From Anthonomus grandis grandis (taxonomy: Eukaryota; Arthropoda; Insecta; Coleoptera; Curculionidae), in assembly GCF_022605725.1 (NCBI RefSeq), contig NC_065558.1, positions 7,750,001 to 7,814,000 of the forward strand: a stretch of DNA of 64,000 bases. The letters run 5' to 3'. The notes below the pieces were generated by a model that searched no databases, was not told the origin of the DNA, and saw nothing but the letters and a program-made list of their open reading frames with translations. Position numbers and translations under genes: made by a program. Positions 13,000-25,744 of this stretch are shown in pieces; the first letter of the stretch is position 1; each line of letters starts with the position of its first letter.

Positions 13000-15900
13000 G
13001 ACCAGATGCCATTTTGAAAATTTGTACACATATTCTCTGGACAATTTGGTTGGACACCTATTTCAGCGTTTTTCCAAATTTGTACAAGATTTTGAAAAAA
13101 ATTTTTTTTTTGAAAATATTGTTTTTTTCTAATGATTTGACACAATAGTCATAAGTCAAAAAATTAACGAGATGCCATTTTGAAAATTTGTACACATATT
13201 CCTTGGACAATTTGGTTGGACACCTATTTCAGCGTTTTTCCAAATTTGTACAAGATTTTAAGAAAAAAAATATTTTTTGAAAATCTTGATTTTTTTCTCC
13301 AATTATCCGACACAATAGTCATAAGTCAAAAAATTGACCAGATGCCATTTTGAAAATTTGTACACATATTCTCTGGACAATTTGGTTGGACACCTATGTC
13401 AGCGTTTTTCCAAATTTGTACAAGATTTTGAGCAAAAATTTTTTTTTGAAAATATTGTTTTTTCTTCTAATGATTCGATACAATAGTCATAAGTCAAAAA
13501 ATTGACCAGATTCCATTTTGAAAATTTGTGCACATATTCCTTGGACAATTTGGTTGGACACCTATTTCAGCGTTTTTTCAAATTTGTACAAGATTTTAAG
13601 AAAAAAAATATTTTTTGAAAATCTTGATTTTTTTCTCCAATTATTCGACACAATAGTCATAAGTCAAAAAATTGAACAGATTCCACTTTGAAAATTTTTA
13701 CACATATTCTTTGGACAATTTGGTTGGACACCTATTTCAGCGTTTATCCAAATTTGTACAAGATTTTAAGAAAAAAAATAAAAAAATATTTTTTGAAAAT
13801 CTTGATTTTTTTTTCTCCAATTATTCGACACAATAGTCCTAAGTCAAAAAATTGACCAGATGCCATTTTGAAAATTTGTGCACATATTCCTTGGACAATT
13901 TGGTTGGACACATATTTCAGCGTTTTTCCAAATTTGTACAAGATTTTGAAAAAAATTTTTTTTTTGAAAATATTGTTTTTTTTTCTAATGATTCGACACA
14001 ATAGTCATAAGTCAAAAAATTGAACAGATGCCACTTTGAAAATTTGTACACATATTCTTTGGACAATTTGGTTGGACACCTATTTCAGCGTTTTTCCAAA
14101 TATGTACGAGAATTTGAGAAAAAAAATAAAAAAATATTTTTTGAAAATATTCATTTTTTTTCTCCAATTATTCGACACAATAGTCATAAGTCAAAAAATT
14201 GAACAGATGCCACTTTGAAAATTTGTACACATATTCTTTGGACAATTTGGTTGGACACCTATTTCAGCGTTTATCCAAATTTGTACAAGATTTTGAGAAA
14301 AAAAATAAAAAAATATTTTTTGAAAATCTTGATTTTTTTTCTCCAATTATTCGACACAATAGTCCTAAGTCAAAAAATTGAACAGATGCCATTTTGAAAA
14401 TTTGTGCACATATTCCTTGGACAATTTGGTTGGACACCTATTTCAGCGTTTTTCCAAATTTGTACAAGATTTTGAAAAAAATTTTTTTTTTTGAAAATAT
14501 TGTTTTTTTTTCTAATGATTCGACACAATAGTCATAAGTCAAAAAATTGAACAGATGCCACTTTGAAAATTTGTACACATATTCTTTGGACAATTTGGTT
14601 GGACACCTATTTCAGCGTTTTTCCAAATTTGTACAAGATTTTAAGAAAAAAATATTTTTTGAAAATCTTGATTTTTTTCTCCAATTATTCGACACAATAG
14701 TCATAAGTCAAAAAATTGAACAGATTCCATTTTGAAAATTTGTACACATATTCTCTGGACAATTTGGTTGGACACCTATTTCAGCGTTTTTCCAAATTTG
14801 TACAAGATTTAAAAAATTTTTTTTTTTTTGAAAATATTGTTTTTTTTTTCTAATTATTTGACACAATATTCATAAGTCAAAAAATTGACTAGATATCATT
14901 TTGAAAATTTGTACACATATTCTCTGGACAATTTGGTTGGACACCTATTTCAGCGTTTTTCCAAATTTATACAAGATTTTGAAAAAAAAAAAATTTTTTG
15001 AAAATATTCATTTTTTTTCTCCAATTATTCGACACAATAGTCATAAGTCAAAAAATTGAACAGATGCCATTTTGAAAATTTGTGCACATATTCCTTGGAC
15101 AATTTGGTTGGACACCTATTTCAGCGTTTTTCCAAATTTGTACAAGATTTTGAAAAAAAATTTTTTTTTGAAAATATTGTTTTTTTTTTTTAATTATTTG
15201 ACACAATTTTCATAAGTCAAAAAATTGACTAGATATCATTTTGAAAATTTGTACACATATTATCTGGACAATTTGGTTGGACACCTACTTCAGCGTTTTT
15301 CCAAATTTGTACAAGATTTTGAGAAACATTTTTTTTTTTGAAAATATTAATTTTTTTTCTCTAATTATTCGACACAATAGTCATAAGTCAAAAAATTGAC
15401 CAGATGCCATTTTGAAAATTTGTGCACATATTCTCTGGACAATTTGGTTGGACACCTATTTCAGCGTTTTTCCAAATTTGTACAAGATTTTGAGGAAAAA
15501 ATATTTTTTGAAAATATTCATTTTTTTTCTCCAATTATTCGACACAATAGTCATAAGTCAAAAAATTGAACAGATGCCATTTTAAAAATTTGTGCACATA
15601 TTCTCTGGACAATTTGGTTGGACACCTATTTCAGCGTTTTTCCAAATTTGTACAAGATTTCGAGAAAAAAATATTTTTTGAAAATATTCATTTTTTTCTC
15701 CAATTATTCGACACAATAGTCATAAGTCAAAAAATTGAACAGATGCCATTTTGAAAATTTGTGCACATATTCTCTGGACAATTTGGTTGGACACCTATTT
15801 CAGCGTTTTTCCAAATTTGTACAAGATTTCGAGAAAAAAATATTTTTTGAAAATATTAATTTTTTTCTCCAATTATTCGACACAATAGTCATAAGTCAAA

Positions 15901-18900
15901 AAATTGACCAGATTCCATTTTGAAAATTTGTACACATATTCTCTGGACAATTTGGTTGGACACCTATTTCAGCGTTTTTCCAAATTTGTACAAGATTTTG
16001 AGGAAAAAAATATTTTTTGAAAATATTAATTTTTTTTCTCCAATTATTCGACACAATAGTCATAAGTCAAAAAATTGAACAGATGCCATTTTAAAAATTT
16101 GTGCACATATTCTCTGGACAATTTGGTTGGACACCTATTTCAGCGTTTTTCCAAATTTGTACAAGATTTCGAGAAAAAAATATTTTTTGAAAATATTAAT
16201 TTTTTTCTCCAATTATTCGACACAATAGTCATAAGTCAAAAAATTGACCAGATTCCATTTTGAAAATTTGTACACATATTCTCTGGACAATTTGGTTGGA
16301 CACCTATTTCAGCGTTTTTCCAAATTTGTACAAGATTTTGAGGAAAAAAATATTTTTTGAAAATATTCATTTTTTTTCTCCAATTATTCGACACAATAGT
16401 CATAAGTCAAAAAATTGAACAGATGCCATTTTGAAAATTTGTGCACATATTCCTTGGACAATTTGGTTGGACACCTATTTCAGCGTTTTTCCAAATTTGT
16501 ACAAGATTTAAAAAAAATTTTTTTTTTTGAAAATATTGTTTTTTTTTTCTAATTATTTGACACAATATTCATAAGTCAAAAAATTGACTAGATATCATTT
16601 TGAAAATTTGTACACATATTCTCTGGACAATTTGGTTGGACACCTATTTCAGTGTTTTTCCAAATTTGTACAAGATTTCGTGAAAAAAAATATTTTTTGA
16701 AAATATTCATTTTTTTTCTCCAATTATTCGACACAATAGTCATAAGTCAAAAAATTGAACAGATGCCATTTTGAAAATTTGTGCACATATTCCTTGGACA
16801 ATTTGGTTGGACACCTATTTCAGCGTTTTTCCAAATTTGTACAAGATTTAAAAAATTTTTTTTTTTTTGAAAATATTGTTTTTTTTTTCTAATTATTTGA
16901 CACAATATTCATAAGTCAAAAAATTGACTAGATATCATTTTGAAAATTTGTACACATATTCTCTGGACAATTTGGTTGGACACCTATTTCAGCGTTTTTC
17001 CAAATTTATACAAGATTTTGAAAAAAAAAATATTTTTTGAAAATATTCATTTTTTTTCTCCAATTATTCGACACAATAGTCATAAGTCAAAAAATTGAAC
17101 AGATGCCATTTTGAAAATTTGTGCACATATTCCTTGGACAATTTGGTTGGACACCTATTTCAGCGTTTTTCCAAATTTGTACAAGATTTTGAAAAAAAAA
17201 ATATTTTTTGAAAATATTCATTTTTTTTCTCCAATTATTCGACACAATAGTCATAAGTCAAAAAATTGAACAGATGCCATTTTGAAAATTTGTGCACATA
17301 TTCCTTGGACAATTTGGTTGGACACTTATTTCAGCGTTTTTCCAAATTTGTACAAGATTTAAAAAATTTTTTTTTTTTTGAAAATATTGTTTTTTTTTTC
17401 TAATTATTTGACACAATATTCATAAGTCAAAAAATTGACTAGATATCATTTTGAAAATTTGTACACATATTCTCTGGACAATTTGGTTGGACACCTATTT
17501 CAGCGTTTTTCCAAATTTATACAAGATTTTGAAAAAAAAAATATTTTTTGAAAATATTCATTTTTTTTCTCCAATTATTCGACACAATAGTCATAAGTCA
17601 AAAAATTGAACAGATGCCATTTTGAAAATTTGTGCACATATTCCTTGGACAATTTGGTTGGACACCTATTTCAGCGTTTTTCCAAATTTGTACAAGATTT
17701 TGAAAAAAAAATTTTTTTTGAAAATATTGTTTTTTTTTTTTAATTATTTGACACAATTTTCATAAGTCAAAAAATTGACTAGATATCATTTTGAAAATTT
17801 GTACACATATTATCTGGACAATTTGGTTGGACACCTATTTCAGCGTTTTTCCAAATTTGTACAATATTTCGAGAAAAAAATATTTTTTGAAAATATTCAT
17901 TTTTCTCTCCAATTATTCGACACAATAGTTATAAGTCAAAAAATTGAACAGATGCCATTTTGAAAATTTGTGCACATATTCTCTGGATAATTTGGTTGGA
18001 CACCTATTTCAGCGTTTTTCCAAATTTGTACAAGATTTTGAGAAAAAAAATATTTTTTGAAAATATTCATTTTTTCTCCAATTATTCGACACAATAGTCA
18101 TAAGTCAAAAAATTGAACAGATGCCATTTTGAAAATTTGTGCACATATTCTCTGGACAATTTGGTTGGACACCTACTTCAGCGTTTTTCCAAATTTGTAC
18201 AAGATTTTGAGAAACATTTTTTTTTTTGAAAATATTAATTTTTTTTCTCTAATTATTCGACACAATAGTCATAAGTCAAAAAATTGACCAGATGCCATTT
18301 TGAAAATTTGTGCACATATTCTCTGGACAATTTGGTTGGACACCTATTTCAGCGTTTTTCCAAATTTGTACAAGATTTTGAGGAAAAAAATATTTTTTGA
18401 AAATATTCATTTTTTTTCTCCAATTATTCGACACAATAGTCATAAGTCAAAAAATTGAACAGATGCCATTTTAAAAATTTGTGCACATATTCTCTGGACA
18501 ATTTGGTTGGACACCTATTTCAGCGTTTTTCCAAATTTGTACAAGATTTCGAGAAAAAAATATTTTTTGAAAATATTCATTTTTTTCTCCAATTATTCGA
18601 CACAATAGTCATAAGTCAAAAAATTGAACAGATGCCATTTTGAAAATTTGTGCACATATTCTCTGGACAATTTGGTTGGACACCTATTTCAGCGTTTTTC
18701 CAAATTTGTACAAGATTTCGAGAAAAAAATATTTTTTGAAAATATTAATTTTTTTCTCCAATTATTCGACACAATAGTCATAAGTCAAAAAATTGACCAG
18801 ATTCCATTTTGAAAATTTGTACACATATTCTCTGGACAATTTGGTTGGACACCTATTTCAGCGTTTTTCCAAATTTGTACAAGATTTTGAGGAAAAAAAT

Positions 18901-20590
18901 ATTTTTTGAAAATATTCATTTTTTTTCTCCAATTATTCGACACAATAGTCATAAGTCAAAAAATTGAACAGATGCCATTTTAAAAATTTGTGCACATATT
19001 CTCTGGACAATTTGGTTGGACACCTATTTCAGCGTTTTTCCAAATTTGTACAAGATTTCGAGAAAAAAATATTTTTTGAAAATATTAATTTTTTTCTCCA
19101 ATTATTCGACACAATAGTCATAAGTCAAAAAATTGACCAGATTCCATTTTGAAAATTTGTACACATATTCTCTGGACAATTTGGTTGGACACCTATTTCA
19201 GCGTTTTTCCAAATTTGTACAAGATTTTGAGGAAAAAAATATTTTTTGAAAATATTCATTTTTTTTCTCCAATTATTCGACACAATAGTCATAAGTCAAA
19301 AAATTGAACAGATGCCATTTTAAAAATTTGTGCACATATTTTCTGGACAATTTGGTTGGACACCTATTTCAGCGTTTTTCCAAATTTGTACAAGATTTCG
19401 AGAAAAAAATATTTTTTGAAAATATTAATTTTTTTCTCCAATTATTCGACACAATAGTCATAAGTCAAAAAATTGACCAGATTCCATTTTGAAAATTTGT
19501 ACACATATTCTCTGGACAATTTGGTTGGACACCTATTTCAGCGTTTTTCCAAATTTGTACAAGATTTTGAGGAAAAAAATATTTTTTGAAAATATTCATT
19601 TTTTTACTCCAATTATTCGACACAATAGTCATAAGTCAAAAAATTGAACAGATGCCATTTTAAAAATTTGTGCACATATTTTCTGGACAATTTGGTTGGA
19701 CACCTATTTCAGCGTTTTTCCAAATTTGTACAAGATTTCGAGAAAAAAATATTTTTTGAAAATATTAATTTTTTTCTCCAATTATTCGACACAATAGTCA
19801 TAAGTCAAAAAATTGACCAGATTCCATTTTGAAAATTTGTACACATATTCTCTGGACAATTCGGTTGGACACCTATTTCAGCGTTTTTCCAAATTTGTAC
19901 AAGAATTTGAGAAAAAAAAATTTTTTTGAAAATATTCATTTTTTTTCTCCAATTATTCGACACCGTAGTCATAAGTCAAAAAATTGAACAGATTCCATTT
20001 TGAAAATGTGTACACATATTCTCTGGACAATTCGGTTGGACACCTACTTCAGCGTTTTTCTAAATTTGAACAAGATTTTGAGAAAAAAAATATTTTTTGA
20101 AAATATTCATTTTTTTTCTCCAATTATTCGACACAATAGTCATAAGTCAAAAAATTGAACAGATTCCATTTTGAAAATTTGTACACATATTCTCTGGACA
20201 ATTTGGTTGGACACCTATGTCAGCGTTTTTCCAAATTTGTACAAGATTTTGAGAAAAAAAAATTTTTTGAAAATATTGTTTTTTCTTCTAATGATTCGAT
20301 ACAATAGTCATAAGTCAAAAAATTGACCAGATTCCATTTTGAAAATTTGTGCACATATTCCTTGGACAATTTGGTTGGACACCTATTTCAGCGTTTTTCC
20401 AAATTTGTACAAGATTTTAAGAAAAAAAATATTTTTTGAAAATCTTGATTTTTTTCTCCAATTATTCGACACAATAGTCATAAGTCAAAAAATTGAACAG
20501 ATGCCATTTTAAAAATTTGTGCACATATTCTCTGGACAATTTGGTTGGACACCTATTTCAGCGTTTTTCCAAATTTGTACAAGATATCGT
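13000..20590. repeat. 170 bp satellite array, about 44 monomers
   Basis: Head-to-tail monomers of 169-170 bp share the landmarks GGACAATTTGGTTGGACACC, CAGCGTTTTTCCAAATTTG, CAATAGTCATAAGTCAAA and TTGAACAGATGCCATTTT, with a variable A/T homopolymer middle. Monomer types alternate, for example GTACACATATTCTCTGG versus GTGCACATATTCCTTGG, and GACTAGATATCATT versus GAACAGATGCCATT, which reveals dimers and longer higher-order units. Period near nucleosome repeat length, AT-richness and homogenisation are typical of insect satellite DNA. Each monomer carries an open frame of about 60 codons, but 170 is not a multiple of three and the frames do not chain, so no protein is inferred. Confidence 0.97.
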
Positions 20591-20990
20591 CAAAAAAAAA
20601 TGGGAGACCTTTAAGATCCTGACTTAAGTCCCTTCAATACTTGATTAAATTCTATTTAATAAAAACCGAACTTTTCTACCATGATAATCAAAATGTACCC
20701 AATTGGATACAATTGTACCCAAGCGACAACACTGTCTCGACCATTTCTGACCCGACTCAAATCCCTTGAAAGGAACGAACACCTGTCGCCACTTTTGGAA
20801 CGAGGGGGCGCCCCCACTTAACCGAACTTTAATCAAGCCCCTCGTAAATGCGCCCGCGGCCCCTGAGCCCCTTTTTTGTATTTTACTCGTGTTGTAGATT
20901 GGAATGGCGTTTTATATATAGGGGGGAAACCACACACGTCCAGGAATATTCTTTATGGGATGTCTTTCATTCGATGTACAAATATAATAC
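20591..20990. other. Unique stretch interrupting the satellite
   Basis: The satellite stops abruptly at AAGATATCGTC. The following 400 bases are GC-richer and unique (GGGGGCGCCCCC near 20803, GCGCCCGCGGCCCC near 20850) before inverted satellite sequence resumes. No exon is recognised. Confidence 0.5.
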
Positions 20991-20994
20991 GTGT

Positions 20995-21510
20995 CATCGT
21001 GTACAAATTTTCAAAATGGCATCTGGTCAATTTTTTGAGTTATGACTATTATGACTTGTACAAATTTCCAAAAACGCTGGTATAGGTGTCCAACCAAATT
21101 GTCCAGGAAATACGTATACAAATTTTCTAAGTTATATTTTGAGTGGTTTTTGATTTATGGCCAGTTTCTGAATTTTCATTGAAAAAAAAAATTTGCTTAA
21201 AAATTTTTTTTTCAAAAAATGTATTTTTTTTGAAAAACGCTAATGTAGGTGTCTAATGAAATTAATTAAAGAATAAGTGCGTACACATTTTTAAAGGGGT
21301 ATTTTAGGTGGTTTTGAATTTATGACCATTTTCTGAATTTTTATTGCAAAAAATGATGTTCCTTAAAAAACATTTTTAATTTTTTTAAAAAACGTCTAAA
21401 ATAGACGTCCAATGAAATTTATTGAGGAATGTGTATATATACGAATTTTCAAAAGTGTATTCTGAGTGATTATTGATTTGTGGCCATTTTCTGAATTTTT
21501 ATTGAAAATT
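20995..21510 (-). repeat. Inverted, diverged satellite monomers
   Basis: From about 21000 the plus strand carries the reverse complement of the 170 bp satellite: TTTTCAAAATGGCATCTGG, then GTACAAATTTCCAAAAACGC and GGTGTCCAACCAAATTGTCC. The next copies are increasingly degenerate: AACGCTAATGTAGGTGTCTAATGAAATT near 21240 (21-base phrase, shown here only as AACGCTAATGTAGG) and AACGTCTAAAATAGACGTCC near 21398. I infer old monomers on the far side of an inversion. Confidence 0.85.
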
Positions 21511-22100
21511 AAAGACATTTCTTAAACAACTTTACTAGCCATTGAAATACTACAAAACTTGTTCTAAATCAGCCAATTTTCGATTTAAAACTAAACAGTT
21601 TCACATCAAATTAATATACAGAGTAGCACTCTATAAAATGGTGAAACATGACAGGAATTAATGTATAAAGTTATCCAAACTATAATGGAGCACCCCGTAT
21701 ATTAATATATTTTTGTATTCTATGTCAAATTTTAATAGATCTAATGGGTCACAAGTAGTACTTTGATCTAGCCCTTTCCGAGATATTATGAATTGAAAAT
21801 TGTCACTTTTTTGCATTAGGCTTGAAGTTTTATTAATGTTCTTGTATCATTAATAAAACTTCGGAATTAAACGTAGGTAACTCGTGTGTGCAGCGAGGAT
21901 TTGAGAAAAATTGAGTTACATGATTTGCTATCGAGGGATTTCTGTAAACCTCCAATGAATCTTGCCATTTTTTCTTATTAATATAAGATCTAAACTCTTT
22001 GTATGGTATAGTTTATAATGTAACAAATTCAATCAAGCATTTTTTCTTTGAAAGAAACTTTTCAAAACGCTTCCCCCACCCCGATCCAATCCACCATTCC
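21511..22100. other. AT-rich spacer, one terminal word
   Basis: No gene is seen. The phrase GAGCACCCCGTATATTAA near 21690 resembles the CACCCTGTATA termini found elsewhere in the window and may be the diverged end of a mariner-like repeat. Confidence 0.35.
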
Positions 22101-22439
22101 TTTTTCTCTTTCTTTCAAAACAGGGAATTTCCAAACACGAGACATTATTAACGCCATATCTACATAATTCATCCTAACTAAAACCCACGCCAAGTCGAGC
22201 CTCCATGCTTAACGCACGGGCATGCGTCCCTAGGACCGAAAAACCTAAGCAGCCATTAAACGGAACGCGCACTCTCCAATCTTGAGTGTGCTAGAAAAGG
22301 ATGGCAACGGATCCAATCCCCCTTGGACAATCGCCATATCGTTTTACCCGAACCGAAACCGAACTCACCCGAGCGGCTTTTGTTTTGGCATTGGTGGGGG
22401 ATTAGAGACCCTCGGTGTTAATATGGACGGTTACCCCCC

Positions 22440-22545
22440 GCGCCCTTCAGGGGTGGGGCAGGACGTGTTCTGATTGGTCAGAATCAAGGGACGCCGTCCG
22501 AGTGATCGCCTTGTGAGCACCACCTTTGGCCTTTCGTTTTAGTGA
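22440..22545 (+). promoter_or_regulatory. Candidate promoter with GC box and CCAAT box
   Basis: In a locally GC-rich stretch there is a GC/KLF-type box GGGGTGGGGC at 22450-22459 and a palindromic inverted CCAAT box CTGATTGGTCAG at 22470-22481, matching the NF-Y consensus. About 60 bases further lies an initiator-like TTTTAGTGAG near 22540. Together they suggest plus-strand transcription starting around 22540. The downstream gene could be the glutamine-rich gene at 58-61 kb, about 35 kb away, but nothing in the sequence joins them directly. Confidence 0.35.
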
Positions 22546-22838
22546 GTTTTAAAGTGAACGAGAGCGAATTCGGTGCGTGTGCGGTTTTCGAGTGCATGTT
22601 TTTAACGCTCAGCTTAGTAATTATTTTTTACCTTTTGAGTTCCCGTTATAATATTAATGACGACGTTGTTTTCCGTTATTTTCCTTTGGTGATATGGAAC
22701 GTAGTAGGGGTTTCGGGTTTTTTACGAAAAGGTCAGTTTTTGTTGCTATTTTTATTTAGTTATTTTCATTTTCCTTTTTGGTGGGCGTCCCGCAGTCCTC
22801 GTGAGGCACGACAACACATCAGAACAATTATCGAAACG
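22540..22838 (+). other. Candidate non-coding first exon
   Basis: Sequence following the candidate promoter ends at a strong splice-donor match, ACG|GTACGT, with the GT at 22839-22840, followed by a CACACACACACG tract. An open frame of 108 codons starts at 22542 but crosses the donor and encodes no recognisable domain, so I favour a 5' untranslated exon. This is an inference from donor strength and composition only. Confidence 0.25.
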
Positions 22839-22840
22839 GT

Positions 22841-23930
22841 ACGTCACACACACACGTTAAATCTATAACCTAAATGTTGTGTTTTTGTTTTGTGATTTAT
22901 CGACCAGGAAAAAAATATAAGAAAGCAAAATGGCGACGCACCAATTCAATTGTTTTCTCACCCTCCCTACCACCGGTTTGAATGTGAAAAGCGGCATTTG
23001 CGCAATCGTTTCACCTACTTCCACTTATCACCCAGGCCAATGAATTTATCGTTACAATGTTGCCGACCTTATCGTCCCGGGACGTTAGGGCGAATATCGC
23101 TTAACCCCCTCAGTAATTTTCGTTCGGTTTTCTATTTTGTGCAGTACAACTGCAATATGGTGACAAGACAAGTCTTGTTAAATAGTTTGAGGTTCATTTT
23201 GTTTTATGTATTATAATTTTTTTTGTATATAAGGTAAGTGTTTTTTTATATTATCACATGAATAATGTTTAAACTTTAACAACCCGAGTGAAATTAATGT
23301 TTTTAATAAGGGTATACCAACTTACCTTCTTGTATCACTTAATAAATCCCCAATAACATTATCACAATATTAATGTGCACAAAATCACACACAAGCGACG
23401 ACCATCGGTTGTTTTTATTTTGTTCGCTGTCCTAAACTTAAAGGGGATAGACCGACGCGTCCGATCCTCTATTACACTGACGCGGCCATGTTGGCCCCGT
23501 TGCCACATCCCCTTTTAGTCTTAACCAAAAACCATTGTTTTCACACAATATACATTAAATTTATTAAAAAATAGCGTAAAACCCGACTAGAAATCATATA
23601 TTAATTTAATTGAGCACCGTTTATAATACCAAAAGTGTCTCGGGTGTGAATGAGATAGTGAAAGGTGCGGCAACAGTGTGCGCCAACAAAACGGAGATCC
23701 ACGCAACGGCGTGTTCTTAAAGGGGATATCCCGTAACGTGATTCAAGAGTCGCTTTTAAAGGGGATAGACCCGAAGGTTGATTGAATGAGCACCCGCTGG
23801 TAAATAAATGGTGGGTATCGCGGGGGGGTTAGACGGAAGGGAGGAAGGAGGGTTTTTGTACGAGAAATTTTTAATAGCTGTTGCCACAGTTGCAAGTTTG
23901 TTTATAAAACATCGGTTGGATATAACTGAA
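22841..23930. other. GC-richer unique region with repeated TTAAAGGGGATA
   Basis: This contains ATGGCGACGC near 22929, CpG-containing stretches and three copies of TTAAAGGGGATA (23438-23449, 23717-23728, 23756-23767). It may be the downstream part of a promoter region. No coding exon can be supported. Confidence 0.35.
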
Positions 23931-24730
23931 TCAGGAACGTAGCATTGGTATGTCGTTTAGTTAAAGTACCTATACCTATAAATAGCTTTTTACCAAAAAA
24001 AAATTGTTGTTTATAGAGGCTTGGAACCGTTATAAATCAAGTCAGATATTTATTTATTGTTATAAGAGCGTAGCTCTTATTATGGGGCTCTCCCGCAGTG
24101 GAGTTTTCGCACAAAATTCAGACCGGTCGGACAAAAGTGTTTATAACTTTGGTTGTATTTGGGTTAGAGAAACGATGTTTACCTTTTTATAATCTAGAAA
24201 TATGAGGCTTTAATTTGATTATTTTCAAATTTTCATCTGTTTTTTTGTTTAGGACTAGAACGCCTTCAAACTCAAAAAATTTTTTTTCATCGATTTGGTC
24301 AAGGGAATTCGATACAGGTCGCAAGGGTTTCTTGAATATTATGAAATTTAACAGATCGATTAGAGTTAATGAGGACCTTATCTGTATAGTTTTTGGTTAT
24401 TCTCAGCAAACGGGAAGTATTTTTTTTAACGCTCAAAGTTTCAGACATTTGTGATATTCTAGCCCTTCTGACGGTTTAACGGTATCTTTCCGGCAATAGT
24501 GACTCACAGAAGATGTGTGCGCCTTATCGAGAGCTACAATTTTTATTTAGGACTTTTTTTGAAAAAATGTTTTTTTTAGGAGAAAAATCAAAAAAACCCA
24601 AAAAAATGTATTTTTTTTATTTTTTTCTGTGTAAAATTTTTATGGTGCAAAATTAAAAAAAAATTCATGTGGATTAATTAAACCTACATCCTTTCCGAAT
24701 AAAACAAAGTATTAAGTTTAACGCTATCAT
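23931..24730. other. AT-rich spacer, no gene seen
   Basis: Short open frames at 24004-24192 and 24215-24454 have no domain and no matching codon pattern. Poly-T and poly-A tracts occupy 24540-24665. Confidence 0.4.
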
Positions 24731-24732
24731 TT

Positions 24733-25690
24733 ATACAGGGTGAGCAGCGCTCAGTTGAAAATACCCTTTTTCACGCTTTTTTTCTTCAAATATTAATAAC
24801 TTTTTATTGGCGGCACTTAAAGGTTTCATTCAATTGGAGCATTTAAAGAACCTTTTAAAACCAATTTTTCGACATACTCTACAATCATCTACGTAGAGCA
24901 GTTTTTGCTCTACACTATTTTTTGACTTTGACGCTTAATACCGCAATGGCTATGCCATCTACGAAGACCATTTTTGCCCTCAAACACGCGGAATTTATCT
25001 GGCTATAATTCACTAAATCCGTTTTATTTCATATATCACCATTTTCCAAGAAAATTCAATTTTCCATGATAGGTCCCAAAAAATCGGTCAGCTGAATATT
25101 GGTACCCCTACGGGCCCGATAATCAGGGTATAAAAACTAATGTGGTCTAGCACCCAACAAGTGCGCGTCTCCGTGGCAACGAAACCGACGATTTTCGCCC
25201 GTTTCCACCTAAAATAAAACCCTTTTTATAATCGAAATTTAACTACTAAAACCGATTGGAATCGGTCCAGAATTGACGCTAAACTGTTTCTAAGGCTTTA
25301 TACTATTTTTCCATGTACAAATCATAAGGTAAAAACCTTTTTTTATATCCGAAATCATCGTCTGAAAATGGTCGATTTTGACGTCTACGCGCAATTTTAT
25401 TGCCGACTTTTACGTTTTGACAGCATGACGTCAACATGGATGAATTGGCTCGGACTTGCTTCCTAATTTCATTGATAAAATGCTTAAAATAGCTCAGAAC
25501 TTCCTGAAATTGGTACGAAATTATTCCAGAGACTCTGGAGAATCCGAATATGTGCATATCTTTTACCAAATCGGGTTCTTTTAGCCGTGATAATTCGGCA
25601 ACGTTTGACATTTTAGCAATTTCCGTGTAATATAATATAATATTCATGCGACACAGTGTCTATACAAGGCATTTTGCTAGACAAAAATTA
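24733..25690. repeat. Probable mariner-like non-autonomous repeat fragment
   Basis: TACAGGGTGAGCAGCGCTC at about 24737 matches the 5' terminal word of other repeats here. The following sequence looks unique within the window. A minus-strand open frame at 25303-25647 (114 codons) has a plausible amino-acid composition but no domain that I recognise; I leave it as uncharacterised rather than call a gene. Confidence 0.35.
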
Positions 25691-25744
25691 CAACACAGTG
25701 GGTCCTAATGATAAAAAAAAATCTAATCGGGATTTAATGAGTAT

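Noticed and set aside
14020..19832. Many 60-62 codon open frames (MNRCHFENL...) repeated across the satellite
   Set aside because: They are the same satellite monomer read in one frame. The 170 bp period is not a multiple of three, frames do not join and changes do not respect codons.
22542..22868. 108-codon open frame at the candidate promoter
   Set aside because: No domain, and it runs through a strong splice donor; better explained as untranslated exon.
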